DNA of 5,300 nucleotides from positions 1-5,300 of the forward strand of contig JAFQVE010000477.1 of the NCBI GenBank assembly GCA_017408185.1, read 5' to 3'. The position numbers were made by a program, and so were the translations under genes. Below, piece by piece: positions 1-5,246 of the stretch; position 1 is the first letter of the stretch; the number at the start of each line of letters is the position of its first letter. The notes below the pieces were generated by a model. It was not told the DNA's origin and did not search any database. It worked only from the letters and a program-made list of their open reading frames with translations. This stretch comes from Oscillospiraceae bacterium (GTDB lineage: Bacteria > Bacillota_A > Clostridia > Oscillospirales > JAAYXM01).

Positions 1-1625
1 CCGAAATCGGCAAAAAGCTCAGAAAAGCCAAAGCTCTTTGCAAGCTCAATATGTCCCGTATTTCCGACAGATGCACGGAGGATGCCTGTCTCCGTTGCGT
101 TTTCGGCATATATGCGGAGCAAATCAAACTCTGTGTCCTTTATTATACGCGGGAAAGCAACAACAACTGCGCATTTTTCAGATATTTCACGTATTCGGAT
201 GATATTTTTTTCGTCAAACTCGCAAAGTGGGATATACAAATACGCAATATCGCGAGAGAGAAGCTCGTCGCTTATCTGCGAAATGCTTCTCACAGATACC
301 GTAAAGCGCGGCGGATTCTTCCGGTTTACAAGACGAAATCCGGTGTTGAATTTTCCCTCCGGGCGCTCTGTTTTTTCTCCACCCGGAAGCTTTGAGAGCA
401 CCTCACGGCGCAGTGCGTTAAGCTCTGACAGCGGAAGAGACATTCCTTCATCAAGCTTTATATTTACTTTATTCACAATAAATCCCGTTCCGCCTGTTTT
501 CTTAAGCTGGGTTTCCACCGCCTCATAGGTCAACGGAACATTACGCGCAGGCTCGGGAACCTTTCCCTCGGCGTATGCGCGCTCTCCCTTTCCGTCAATT
601 GCCGCAAGCACTGCCGGACGGTCTTTTTCTATTATACAGAACATCTCTATTTCAGATGTTTTTTCGGGGCTGTCTTTTTCATATGTTTTTCTTGCCGCCG
701 CGAGAAGGTTCTCCGGCGCATTCGTTTCCGTGCGGATACCAAACATTTTTCTGCCAAGCTCTGATTTGTAATACCCCTCGGTAAATCCGCTGCGAGAGAA
801 AATATCATTTAAAATCCGCTTTTCTTTATCGGTTGCCGCTCTGCCCTCGTTTAATATCCGTGAATATATTCCCGTGACGATTGCGACATATTCCGCGCGC
901 TTCATTCGCCCCTCAATCTTAAGCGAAGCAACGCCCATATTGGAAAGCTCGGTAATATAATCCGCAAGGCAGAGATCGCGCAGCGACAACGGATATGCAT
1001 TTGCGCCGCCTTCTCCAAGCTTATATTGCATACGGCACGGCTGAGCGCAAAGACCGCGGTTTCCGCTTCTTCTTCCGATTACCGCGCTCATCTCGCACTG
1101 ACCGGAATAGCACATACACAGCGCTCCGTGGACGAAAACCTCAATTTCTATCGGGCTTTCCTTGCATATATAGCGAATTTCCTCACGCGAAAGCTCACGC
1201 GCAAGAACTACGCGTGAAAAGCCGAGTGAGGAAAGATATTTTACACCATCAAGGTTGTGCACCGTCATCTGGGTTGATGCGTGGAGAGCTACCCCGGGCG
1301 CAACAGACCGGAAAATACGTGCAACGCCAAAATCCGCGACGATGACAGCGTCCACCCCCGCGCGGTTTACATCGCGCGCAAGAGCCTCAACACGTTCAGC
1401 TTCGCGGTCGGTGATGTGGGTGTTTACCGTGACATAAACCTTAACTCCGCGCTTGTGACAGTAATCGCACACAGCGGGAAGGTCGCGCTCGGTAAAGTTT
1501 TTTGCAAGGCGACGTGCATTAAAGTCCCCGACGCCGAGATAAACAGCATCCGCGCCGTTGCATACGGCGGCGCGGAGTGCTTCCATACTCCCTGCAGGAG
1601 CAAGAATTTCAGCTTTTTTCTGCAT
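1..1625 (-). CDS. U32-family peptidase-like protein with DUF3656 domain, probable RNA hydroxylase (partial, C-terminus beyond window)
   Basis: Translating the minus strand from the ATG at 1625 gives an uninterrupted frame of 541 codons that runs off the left edge. The N-terminus (AEILAPAGSMEALRAAV, then NGADAVYLG) and residues 162-198 (EVFVHGALC, then a segment ending NRGLCAQPCR) are the U32 signature. The SLKIEGRMK motif follows at about 234-242. C170, C177 and C193, with C197 or C219, could ligate an iron-sulfur cluster, as shown for the U32 protein UbiU. Residues about 330-413, ending LPLSELNALRREVLSKL, match DUF3656, the domain found in RlhA. Known family members RlhA (23S rRNA C2501) and TrhP (tRNA U34) hydroxylate RNA; other members are called collagenase-like proteases. 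An RNA hydroxylase is therefore the likelier role, but its target cannot be read here. The start overlaps the zapA stop (TAATG) and has no Shine-Dalgarno sequence, which suggests translational coupling. Family identity is secure; substrate is not. Confidence 0.93.
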   Translation of the reverse strand, partial: MQKKAEILAPAGSMEALRAAVCNGADAVYLGVGDFNARRLAKNFTERDLPAVCDYCHKRGVKVYVTVNTHITDREAERVEALARDVNRAGVDAVIVADFGVARIFRSVAPGVALHASTQMTVHNLDGVKYLSSLGFSRVVLARELSREEIRYICKESPIEIEVFVHGALCMCYSGQCEMSAVIGRRSGNRGLCAQPCRMQYKLGEGGANAYPLSLRDLCLADYITELSNMGVASLKIEGRMKRAEYVAIVTGIYSRILNEGRAATDKEKRILNDIFSRSGFTEGYYKSELGRKMFGIRTETNAPENLLAAARKTYEKDSPEKTSEIEMFCIIEKDRPAVLAAIDGKGERAYAEGKVPEPARNVPLTYEAVETQLKKTGGTGFIVNKVNIKLDEGMSLPLSELNALRREVLSKLPGGEKTERPEGKFNTGFRLVNRKNPPRFTVSVRSISQISDELLSRDIAYLYIPLCEFDEKNIIRIREISEKCAVVVAFPRIIKDTEFDLLRIYAENATETGILRASVGNTGHIELAKSFGFSELFADF

Positions 1626-1936
1626 TATTTCGCAGACAGACGTGCAATTTCACGCTTTAAGTCCATAATCTCGGACTTCATGCGGCTGCCGTCCTCAAGG
1701 TAATCCTTGAGCTGGGTGCGGAGATTTTCCGCAGTTTCAAGAGCCTTGTAATATTCATCAGAGATGTTTACTGCAGAAAGAATTGCCGCCTCGATGAGAG
1801 AAAAGTTGCCGCCCTTCAAAACCTCATTGACCTTTACATCAACGTGTGCGGCGACGCGGCGGGTGTATTCCTCGTTCTCACCGCTGACAAGACGGAGCTC
1901 CACCCCGCCGATGTTTACCGATATCGCGTTTTTCAT
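1625..1936 (-). CDS. zapA: Cell division protein ZapA
   Basis: This is a 103-aa protein with the ZapA plan. An N-terminal beta-strand head (residues 4-17, ISVNIGGVELRLV) is followed by a helix with the EEYTRRVAAHVD pattern (22-33). The segment LIEAAILSAVNISDEYYKA (47-65) leads into a charged coiled coil to the C-terminus (about 66-102). ZapA is known to bind FtsZ in the cytoplasm, cross-link protofilaments and stabilise the Z-ring. The frame stays open back to a GTG at 1951. However, that GTG and the bases after it form the Shine-Dalgarno sequence GGAGG (1945-1949), which lies 8 bases before the ATG at 1936, so 1936 is the start. The gene lies 29 bases after tyrS and overlaps the U32 gene. 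The tyrS-zapA-U32 set reads as one operon with no visible terminator inside it. Confidence 0.93.
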   Translation of the reverse strand: MKNAISVNIGGVELRLVSGENEEYTRRVAAHVDVKVNEVLKGGNFSLIEAAILSAVNISDEYYKALETAENLRTQLKDYLEDGSRMKSEIMDLKREIARLSAK

Positions 1937-1944
1937 GACCTCTA

Positions 1945-1949
1945 CCTCC
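1945..1949 (-). promoter_or_regulatory. Ribosome binding site of zapA (decides the start)
   Basis: GGAGG on the minus strand, 8 bases before the ATG at 1936. It overlaps the alternative in-frame GTG at 1951 (GTGGAGG), which is therefore unlikely to be the initiation codon. Confidence 0.85.
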
Positions 1950-1965
1950 ACATTATGAGTTTATA

Positions 1966-3186
1966 TTATTTTATAATCGCTTTATGGAAGACCTTTTTGC
2001 CCTTCTTTATCTTTACGCCGGCACAAAGCGCATCCTTTGATACGACAAAGTCTGCCGCCGCGACCTTCTCACCGTCAAGCGCCACGCCACCCTGCTGAAC
2101 AAGACGTCTTGCCTCACCCTTTGACGGGCAGAGACCGCAGAGAAGAAGAAGGTCTAAAATTCCAACACCGTCGCCGACATCTGATGCAGATAACTCTGTT
2201 GTCGGCATATTTGCGTCGTCTCCGCCGCCGGAGAAAAGGCTTCTTGCGGCATCGCGCGCCTTATCTGCTTCTTCCTTACCGTGGACAAGAGCCGTAAGCT
2301 CGTAAGCAAGAAGCTCTTTCTTTTCGTTGATGCGGGAATCTTCCCACTTTTCAATCTCGTCAATTTCCTCAATCGGAATAAACGTGAGCATACGGATGCA
2401 CTTCATAACGTCAGCATCATCAACGTTTCTCCAGTACTGGAAGAACTCAAACGGGCTTGTCTTGTTCGGGTCAAGCCACACAGCACCGCGCGCGGTTTTG
2501 CCCATCTTCTTTCCCTCGGAGTTGAGGAGAAGCGTAATCGTCATTGCGTGGGCATCCTCGCCGAGCTTTTTGCGGATAAGCTCGGTGCCGCCGAGCATAT
2601 TGCTCCACTGGTCGTTGCCGCCGAACTGCATATTGCAGCCGTATTTCTGATACATATAGTAAAAGTCATAAGACTGCATAATCATATAGTTAAACTCAAG
2701 GAACGAAAGCCCTTTTTCCATACGCTGCTTGTAGCACTCTGCACGGAGCATATTGTTTACGGAGAAACATGCACCTACCTCGCGGAGAACATCAACGTAG
2801 TTAAGCGGGAGAAGCCAGTCGGCATTGTTGACCATCATAGCCTTACCCTCACCAAACTCGATAAAGCGCTCCATCTGCTTCTTGAAGCAATCACAGTTGT
2901 GCTGTATCGTTTCCTGCGTCATCATAGAACGCATATCGGTACGTCCCGACGGGTCACCGATCATCGCCGTACCGCCGCCGATGAGAGCAATGGGGCGGTT
3001 GCCTGCCATCTGCAATCTCTTCATAAGGCAAAGCGCCATAAAATGACCGACATGGAGAGAGTCTGCAGTGGGGTCAAAACCGATATAGAACGTAGCGCGG
3101 CCGTTGTTTACAAGGTCGCGGATTTCGTCTTCATTTGTTACCTGCGCGATAAGCCCGCGCGCAACAAGCTCTTCATAAATCTTCAT
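1966..3186 (-). CDS. tyrS: Tyrosyl-tRNA synthetase (TyrRS, class I)
   Basis: This 406-aa protein, full length for bacterial TyrRS, charges tRNA-Tyr with tyrosine using ATP in the cytoplasm. The tyrosine-pocket motif YIGFDPTADSLHVGH spans residues 34-48, with Y34, D38 and the HIGH-equivalent HVGH (45-48). GDPSGR follows at 77-82. The motif QFGGNDQW (187-194) lines the amino-acid site. The KMSKS loop appears as KMGKT (227-231); I regard this as a normal variant for this TyrRS type rather than a defect. The last roughly 70 residues form an S4 RNA-binding domain (core about 347-376, GLCPSKGEARRLVQQGGVAL). The ATG at 3186 is the first possible start in frame; TAA is found 36 bases upstream. Its Shine-Dalgarno sequence is weak (GGATGG, 10 bases upstream, or AAAGG, 14 bases upstream). 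It is the first gene of the tyrS-zapA-U32 unit. The long open frame on the opposite strand (2281-3207) is a shadow. Confidence 0.98.
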   Translation of the reverse strand: MKIYEELVARGLIAQVTNEDEIRDLVNNGRATFYIGFDPTADSLHVGHFMALCLMKRLQMAGNRPIALIGGGTAMIGDPSGRTDMRSMMTQETIQHNCDCFKKQMERFIEFGEGKAMMVNNADWLLPLNYVDVLREVGACFSVNNMLRAECYKQRMEKGLSFLEFNYMIMQSYDFYYMYQKYGCNMQFGGNDQWSNMLGGTELIRKKLGEDAHAMTITLLLNSEGKKMGKTARGAVWLDPNKTSPFEFFQYWRNVDDADVMKCIRMLTFIPIEEIDEIEKWEDSRINEKKELLAYELTALVHGKEEADKARDAARSLFSGGGDDANMPTTELSASDVGDGVGILDLLLLCGLCPSKGEARRLVQQGGVALDGEKVAAADFVVSKDALCAGVKIKKGKKVFHKAIIK

Positions 3187-3224
3187 AGTGAAAAAACCAT
3201 CCTTTAACCACTCATTTTACATAT
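3187..3224 (-). other. Short tyrS leader containing a five-codon mini-ORF
   Basis: The leader between the predicted transcription start (about 3224) and the tyrS ATG is only about 40 bases. It has no T-box: I see no specifier stem, no T-box consensus and no terminator/antiterminator pair. An ATG at 3200-3198 opens a five-codon frame (MVFSL) whose TGA overlaps the tyrS ATG as ATGA. AAAGG sits directly against this ATG, which is too close for efficient initiation there, so the mini-ORF may be accidental. The positions are seen directly; any regulatory role is speculation. Confidence 0.35.
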
Positions 3225-3230
3225 AAATAT

Positions 3231-3259
3231 AATATAACACAGAAAACGGGAAATTGCAA
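3231..3259 (-). promoter_or_regulatory. Sigma-A-type promoter of the tyrS-zapA-U32 unit
   Basis: On the minus strand, TTGCAA (3254-3259, 4 of 6 to TTGACA) is followed by exactly 17 bases and then TATATT (3231-3236, 5 of 6 to TATAAT). The surrounding bases 3221-3240 are almost pure A/T. The predicted start is near 3224. This is the only good promoter between the upstream gene and tyrS. Confidence 0.65.
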
Positions 3260-3364
3260 GGAAAAAGGGGTCGGTTTGGTACAAAACAACGTAAACTTTT
3301 CCAATCCACTTCAAAATGCATTGAAAGAACATCTTAATGTGAATATTTAATCGGATGCAGACTA

Positions 3365-3400
3365 AACGGCTGAAACCGGAACTTTCCGATTTCAGCCGTT
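3365..3400 (-). terminator. Intrinsic-terminator-like hairpin downstream of the YhcG-type gene
   Basis: A perfect 11-bp inverted repeat, AACGGCTGAAA (3365-3375) and TTTCAGCCGTT (3390-3400), extends after one mismatch by CGGA/TCCG around an ACTT loop. It lies 69 bases after the YhcG-type stop codon and 4 bases after the TAA of the displaced tail (3404-3484). Read on the minus strand the 3' flank is only TTTAGTC. The better T tract (ATTTTACTTTTT) is on the plus-strand side. It probably ends the minus-strand transcript, possibly in both directions. Confidence 0.6.
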
Positions 3401-3403
3401 ATT

Positions 3404-3484
3404 TTACTTTTTCGCTAAGTTCTTTACAAGGCTCTCAACCATTTCAAGTTGCTCGTCATTTAGTTTCTTTAACTTTCTTTTTCT
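3404..3484 (-). pseudogene. Displaced coding-like tail after the YhcG-type gene (possible frameshifted C-terminus)
   Basis: In the frame one base back (-1) from the YhcG-type gene, the minus strand is open from 3484 to a TAA at 3404-3406. After a short run of Arg and Lys residues it reads KKLNDEQLEMVESLVKNLAKK at its end, which looks like a real amphipathic C-terminal helix rather than random translation. There is no start codon before an internal ATG at 3442, and a TGA closes the frame at 3485-3487. The TAA sits 4 bases from the hairpin at 3365-3400, the spacing expected at a genuine gene end. It may be a C-terminal extension of the nuclease lost through an indel in the A-rich GAAGAAAAAGAAAG tract, or the remnant of a separate small gene. 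I do not recognise the sequence. Confidence 0.35.
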
Positions 3485-4494
3485 TCATGCCACTTTTCCA
3501 AAACGGCTTCTACCTGCTGAATCAACTGTTCCTTATCAGGCATATACACTACATATTTTGAAGCGAAAATCTGGTTGGACAAACCTCCGAGAGCATATTG
3601 CACATCAAAATTACCTTTATCAGTACAAAGAATAATACCTATAGGTGGATTATCATCTTGGTCATTTACCTCATTTGCATAATAATTCAAATACATATTA
3701 AGTTGACCGACAGCTTCTGGCATGAGCTTTGTAGTTTTCAGTTCAATCAATACATATGAACGTAAAATTTTATTATAGAATACCATATCCACATAATAGT
3801 GATGATTTGAAAATGTCACCCTCTGTTGCGTGCCGACAAACATAAAACCACGCCCCAACTCCAACAAGAATTTTTCAATCTGCTCAACGAGAGCTTTTTC
3901 AAGATCGCTTTCGAGGAATACCCTATCTTCCGGAATCCCCAAAAATTCAAAAACATAAGGATCACGAATAACATCCGCAGGTTTTTCTATTTCGTTGCCT
4001 TTCATAGCAAGTGACAATACTTTTTCCTTGTTTGCATCACCGCTTGAAAGAAGCAACCTTTCAAAAAGAGAGCTTTCAATTTGGCGGCGAAGTTCGCGAA
4101 CTGACCAACGAGCATTAATACACTCTTTCTCATAAAAAGACCTCTTTTTCTCATCAGATATTGTTTGAAGCTCACAATAATGCGACCACGACAACTGTCC
4201 AGACGCTGTCTGGACATCTTTATGTGTCAAATAAAACTGACGCATATTAGAAAGATTGGAGCGTGAAAATCCTTTTCCAAACTCTGTTGTCAACACTTTA
4301 GAAAGTTGTCGCAGAGACTGTCTTTCATATTCCGAATCACCGATATGCATAGCTTCATCTTCAACAATAATTTTTCCGATTTGCCAATAAGTGTTAAGAA
4401 GCGTGGTATTTACTTCCAAAGCGACTTTTTGCCGTGCGTTTTCAAGCAATGATTTGATTTGCTCGACAAGATTATTATTTATCAATTCCTTCAT
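3469..4494 (-). CDS. YhcG/DUF1016-family PD-(D/E)XK nuclease-fold protein
   Basis: This 341-aa protein is full length for the family. The N-terminal DUF1016_N region (about 10-145) includes LLNTYWQIGKIIVE (32-45), FSRSNLSNMRQFY (76-88) and the signature SWSHYCEL (102-109), followed by RSFYEKE and WSVRELRRQI. The C-terminal nuclease domain (about 178-330) contains E204, D236 (VDMVFYN), E251 and K253 (LIELK) and Q264, the pattern of an intact PD-(D/E)XK site. Family members are often encoded beside type I restriction-modification genes, and nuclease or DNA-repair roles are inferred for them; no such partner is in view. The ATG at 4494 is chosen because GGAGG lies 6 bases upstream. The ATG at 4521, nine codons earlier, has no Shine-Dalgarno sequence. 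Hand counts of two 60-base blocks (3601-3660 and 3901-3960) gave 18 and 24 G+C, against 32 in 1441-1500 of the U32 gene, which suggests acquisition by transfer. Family certain; biological role not. Confidence 0.93.
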   Translation of the reverse strand: MKELINNNLVEQIKSLLENARQKVALEVNTTLLNTYWQIGKIIVEDEAMHIGDSEYERQSLRQLSKVLTTEFGKGFSRSNLSNMRQFYLTHKDVQTASGQLSWSHYCELQTISDEKKRSFYEKECINARWSVRELRRQIESSLFERLLLSSGDANKEKVLSLAMKGNEIEKPADVIRDPYVFEFLGIPEDRVFLESDLEKALVEQIEKFLLELGRGFMFVGTQQRVTFSNHHYYVDMVFYNKILRSYVLIELKTTKLMPEAVGQLNMYLNYYANEVNDQDDNPPIGIILCTDKGNFDVQYALGGLSNQIFASKYVVYMPDKEQLIQQVEAVLEKWHEEKES

Positions 4495-4500
4495 AAGTTG

Positions 4501-4505
4501 CCTCC
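4501..4505 (-). promoter_or_regulatory. Ribosome binding site of the YhcG-type gene (decides the start)
   Basis: GGAGG on the minus strand, 6 bases before the ATG at 4494. It falls inside the longer frame that would start at 4521, which makes that earlier start unlikely. Confidence 0.85.
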
Positions 4506-4548
4506 GTCGCTTAAATAACATTTTTAAACATTAATATATTTCTTGATT

Positions 4549-4577
4549 TTTCTATCCGTTTTTCCGTTAAAACTCAA
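4549..4577 (-). promoter_or_regulatory. Probable promoter of the YhcG-type gene
   Basis: TTGAGT (4572-4577) and TAGAAA (4549-4554) on the minus strand are each 4 of 6 to consensus and are separated by 17 bases. They lie in an AT-rich stretch just upstream of the gene and downstream of the hairpin at 4626-4664. The match is modest and other AT-rich hexamers nearby could serve instead. Confidence 0.4.
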
Positions 4578-4625
4578 TATGGATGATCAATTATCTTTTT
4601 GCATCAGATAAACTTCAGAATTTCC

Positions 4626-4664
4626 AAAGGACTTGTAGCAAAATACCTTCACTACAAGTCCTTT
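4626..4664 (-). terminator. Terminator-like hairpin after the zinc-ribbon gene
   Basis: A perfect 13-bp inverted repeat, AAAGGACTTGTAG (4626-4638) and CTACAAGTCCTTT (4652-4664), with a 13-base loop. It begins 10 bases beyond the stop codon of the zinc-ribbon gene. The minus-strand 3' flank (TTTGGAAATTC) has only a short T run. The plus-strand side (ACTCTTTTAATTATT) is richer in T, so it may act in both directions. Confidence 0.7.
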
Positions 4665-4674
4665 ACTCTTTTAA

Positions 4675-5127
4675 TTATTCGTGGTCGTGGCCGTGGCAGC
4701 CGCAATCGCAATCATCATCGTCGCAGATGCACTCGTCCATATCAAATTCGAGGTCTTCACCGCACCCCGGGCACTGGATTTTGCCGAGGGCGAGAATATC
4801 CTCATCAACCATAATGGAATCGCCGCAGGTCGGACAAACTACTTCATAGTGAAAATCCTCACAGTCGCAGTCCTCACCGCAATCACATTCATCATCGTCA
4901 CAGTCGCATTCATCAAATGCGCCTTCAAGCTCTAAAAGCTCTTCTGCAACCTCATCAAGCTCATCGGACATCTCATCCGTGATCTGCTGAAGGTCGGAAA
5001 CAGCTTCGCAAAGCTCGTCAATAACTTCCGTCATGGCAACCAAAAGCTTTCCTTCCTTTGTGGAAGTGTCTATCTCCAGTCCGTCAAAAAGACCGCGGAG
5101 ATATGATGCTCTTTCAAGTATGTTCAT
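4675..5127 (-). CDS. Acidic Cys-rich zinc-ribbon protein with CD1247-type N-terminal domain
   Basis: This 150-aa protein has three parts. Residues 1-30 (MNILERASYLRGLFDGLEID, then TSTKEGKLL) match, from memory, the N-terminus of the clostridial CD1247 family, whose function is unknown to me. Residues 31-72 are a strongly acidic, probably coiled-coil helix. Residues 98-122 are a zinc ribbon, with CPTCG (98-102) and CPGCG (119-123). The ribbon is flanked by two Cys-Asp-rich arms: 73-91 with six cysteines, and 132-150 with five cysteines ending in HGHDHE. There are 16 cysteines in all. No signal peptide or membrane segment is visible, so it is likely cytoplasmic. The ATG at 5127 is chosen because GGAGG lies 9 bases upstream; the frame is open to an ATG at 5247, but the added 40 residues cover a promoter and two palindromes. 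It appears to be a single-gene unit. Metal or zinc binding is inferred; the partner is unknown. Confidence 0.88.
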   Translation of the reverse strand: MNILERASYLRGLFDGLEIDTSTKEGKLLVAMTEVIDELCEAVSDLQQITDEMSDELDEVAEELLELEGAFDECDCDDDECDCGEDCDCEDFHYEVVCPTCGDSIMVDEDILALGKIQCPGCGEDLEFDMDECICDDDDCDCGCHGHDHE

Positions 5128-5136
5128 GGAATATAT

Positions 5137-5141
5137 CCTCC
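5137..5141 (-). promoter_or_regulatory. Ribosome binding site of the zinc-ribbon gene (decides the start)
   Basis: GGAGG on the minus strand, 9 bases before the ATG at 5127. It supports the 150-aa product over the 190-aa frame beginning at 5247. Confidence 0.85.
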
Positions 5142-5150
5142 AAATAAGCC

Positions 5151-5169
5151 GAGGGGAGACGAACCCCTC
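5151..5169 (-). repeat. Stem-loop in the 5' leader of the zinc-ribbon gene
   Basis: GAGGGG and CCCCTC form a perfect 6-bp G/C-rich stem around a 7-base loop. As minus-strand RNA it gains two further U-G wobble pairs at its base. It lies between the predicted transcription start (about 5184) and the Shine-Dalgarno sequence at 5137-5141, so it would sit in the leader about 10 bases from the ribosome binding site. It could protect the 5' end or affect translation, but no known riboswitch fold is recognised. Confidence 0.5.
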
Positions 5170-5190
5170 AAGCCTTAAACTTGTTAAATT

Positions 5191-5219
5191 TTTATACTTT
5201 AAATTTGTCCTCCTTGCAA
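5191..5219 (-). promoter_or_regulatory. Sigma-A-type promoter of the zinc-ribbon gene
   Basis: TTGCAA (5214-5219, 4 of 6), a 17-base spacer and TATAAA (5191-5196, 5 of 6) on the minus strand, with A/T-rich flanks. The predicted start is near 5184, giving a leader of about 57 bases. The -35 hexamer overlaps the palindrome at 5216-5233. Confidence 0.55.
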
Positions 5220-5233
5220 GGCGCCAGCCTTGC
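5216..5233. repeat. Perfect GC-rich palindrome overlapping the promoter
   Basis: GCAAGGC (5216-5222) and GCCTTGC (5227-5233) are a perfect 7-bp inverted repeat around a 4-base loop. On the minus strand it is followed at once by AAGGAGGAC and then by A/T sequence, so it lacks the T run of a terminator in that direction. It overlaps the -35 hexamer at 5214-5219. It could be an operator, the 3' end of an upstream transcript's hairpin, or part of a dispersed intergenic repeat. Confidence 0.5.
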
Positions 5234-5246
5234 TTCGTCCTTCGCA

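Noticed and set aside
82..528. Plus-strand open frame of 148 codons, and several others between 51 and 1703
   Set aside because: They lie opposite the continuous U32 frame, which explains the region fully.
1659..1678. AAGTCC/GGACTT 6-bp inverted repeat inside zapA
   Set aside because: It is short, lies within coding sequence, has no T run and is expected by chance.
1937..1951. Longer ZapA starting at GTG 1951
   Set aside because: The extra codons are the Shine-Dalgarno sequence of the ATG at 1936.
2145..2520. KMGKT in place of KMSKS in tyrS as a sign of an inactive enzyme
   Set aside because: To my knowledge this is a usual form in this bacterial TyrRS group, and all other motifs are intact.
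2281..3207. Long plus-strand open frame of 308 codons antisense to tyrS
   Set aside because: It is a shadow of the tyrS reading frame. tyrS has all the family motifs, while the antisense product has no recognisable domain and no good ribosome binding site was seen.
4495..4521. Nine extra N-terminal residues of the YhcG-type protein from ATG 4521
   Set aside because: No Shine-Dalgarno sequence precedes 4521, and the perfect GGAGG for 4494 lies inside this extension.
4675..5100. CRISPR-like or tandem-repeat DNA suggested by repeated tca/tcg units
   Set aside because: The periodicity is the DNA of the Cys-Asp-rich arms in the zinc-ribbon gene. No repeat-spacer structure exists.
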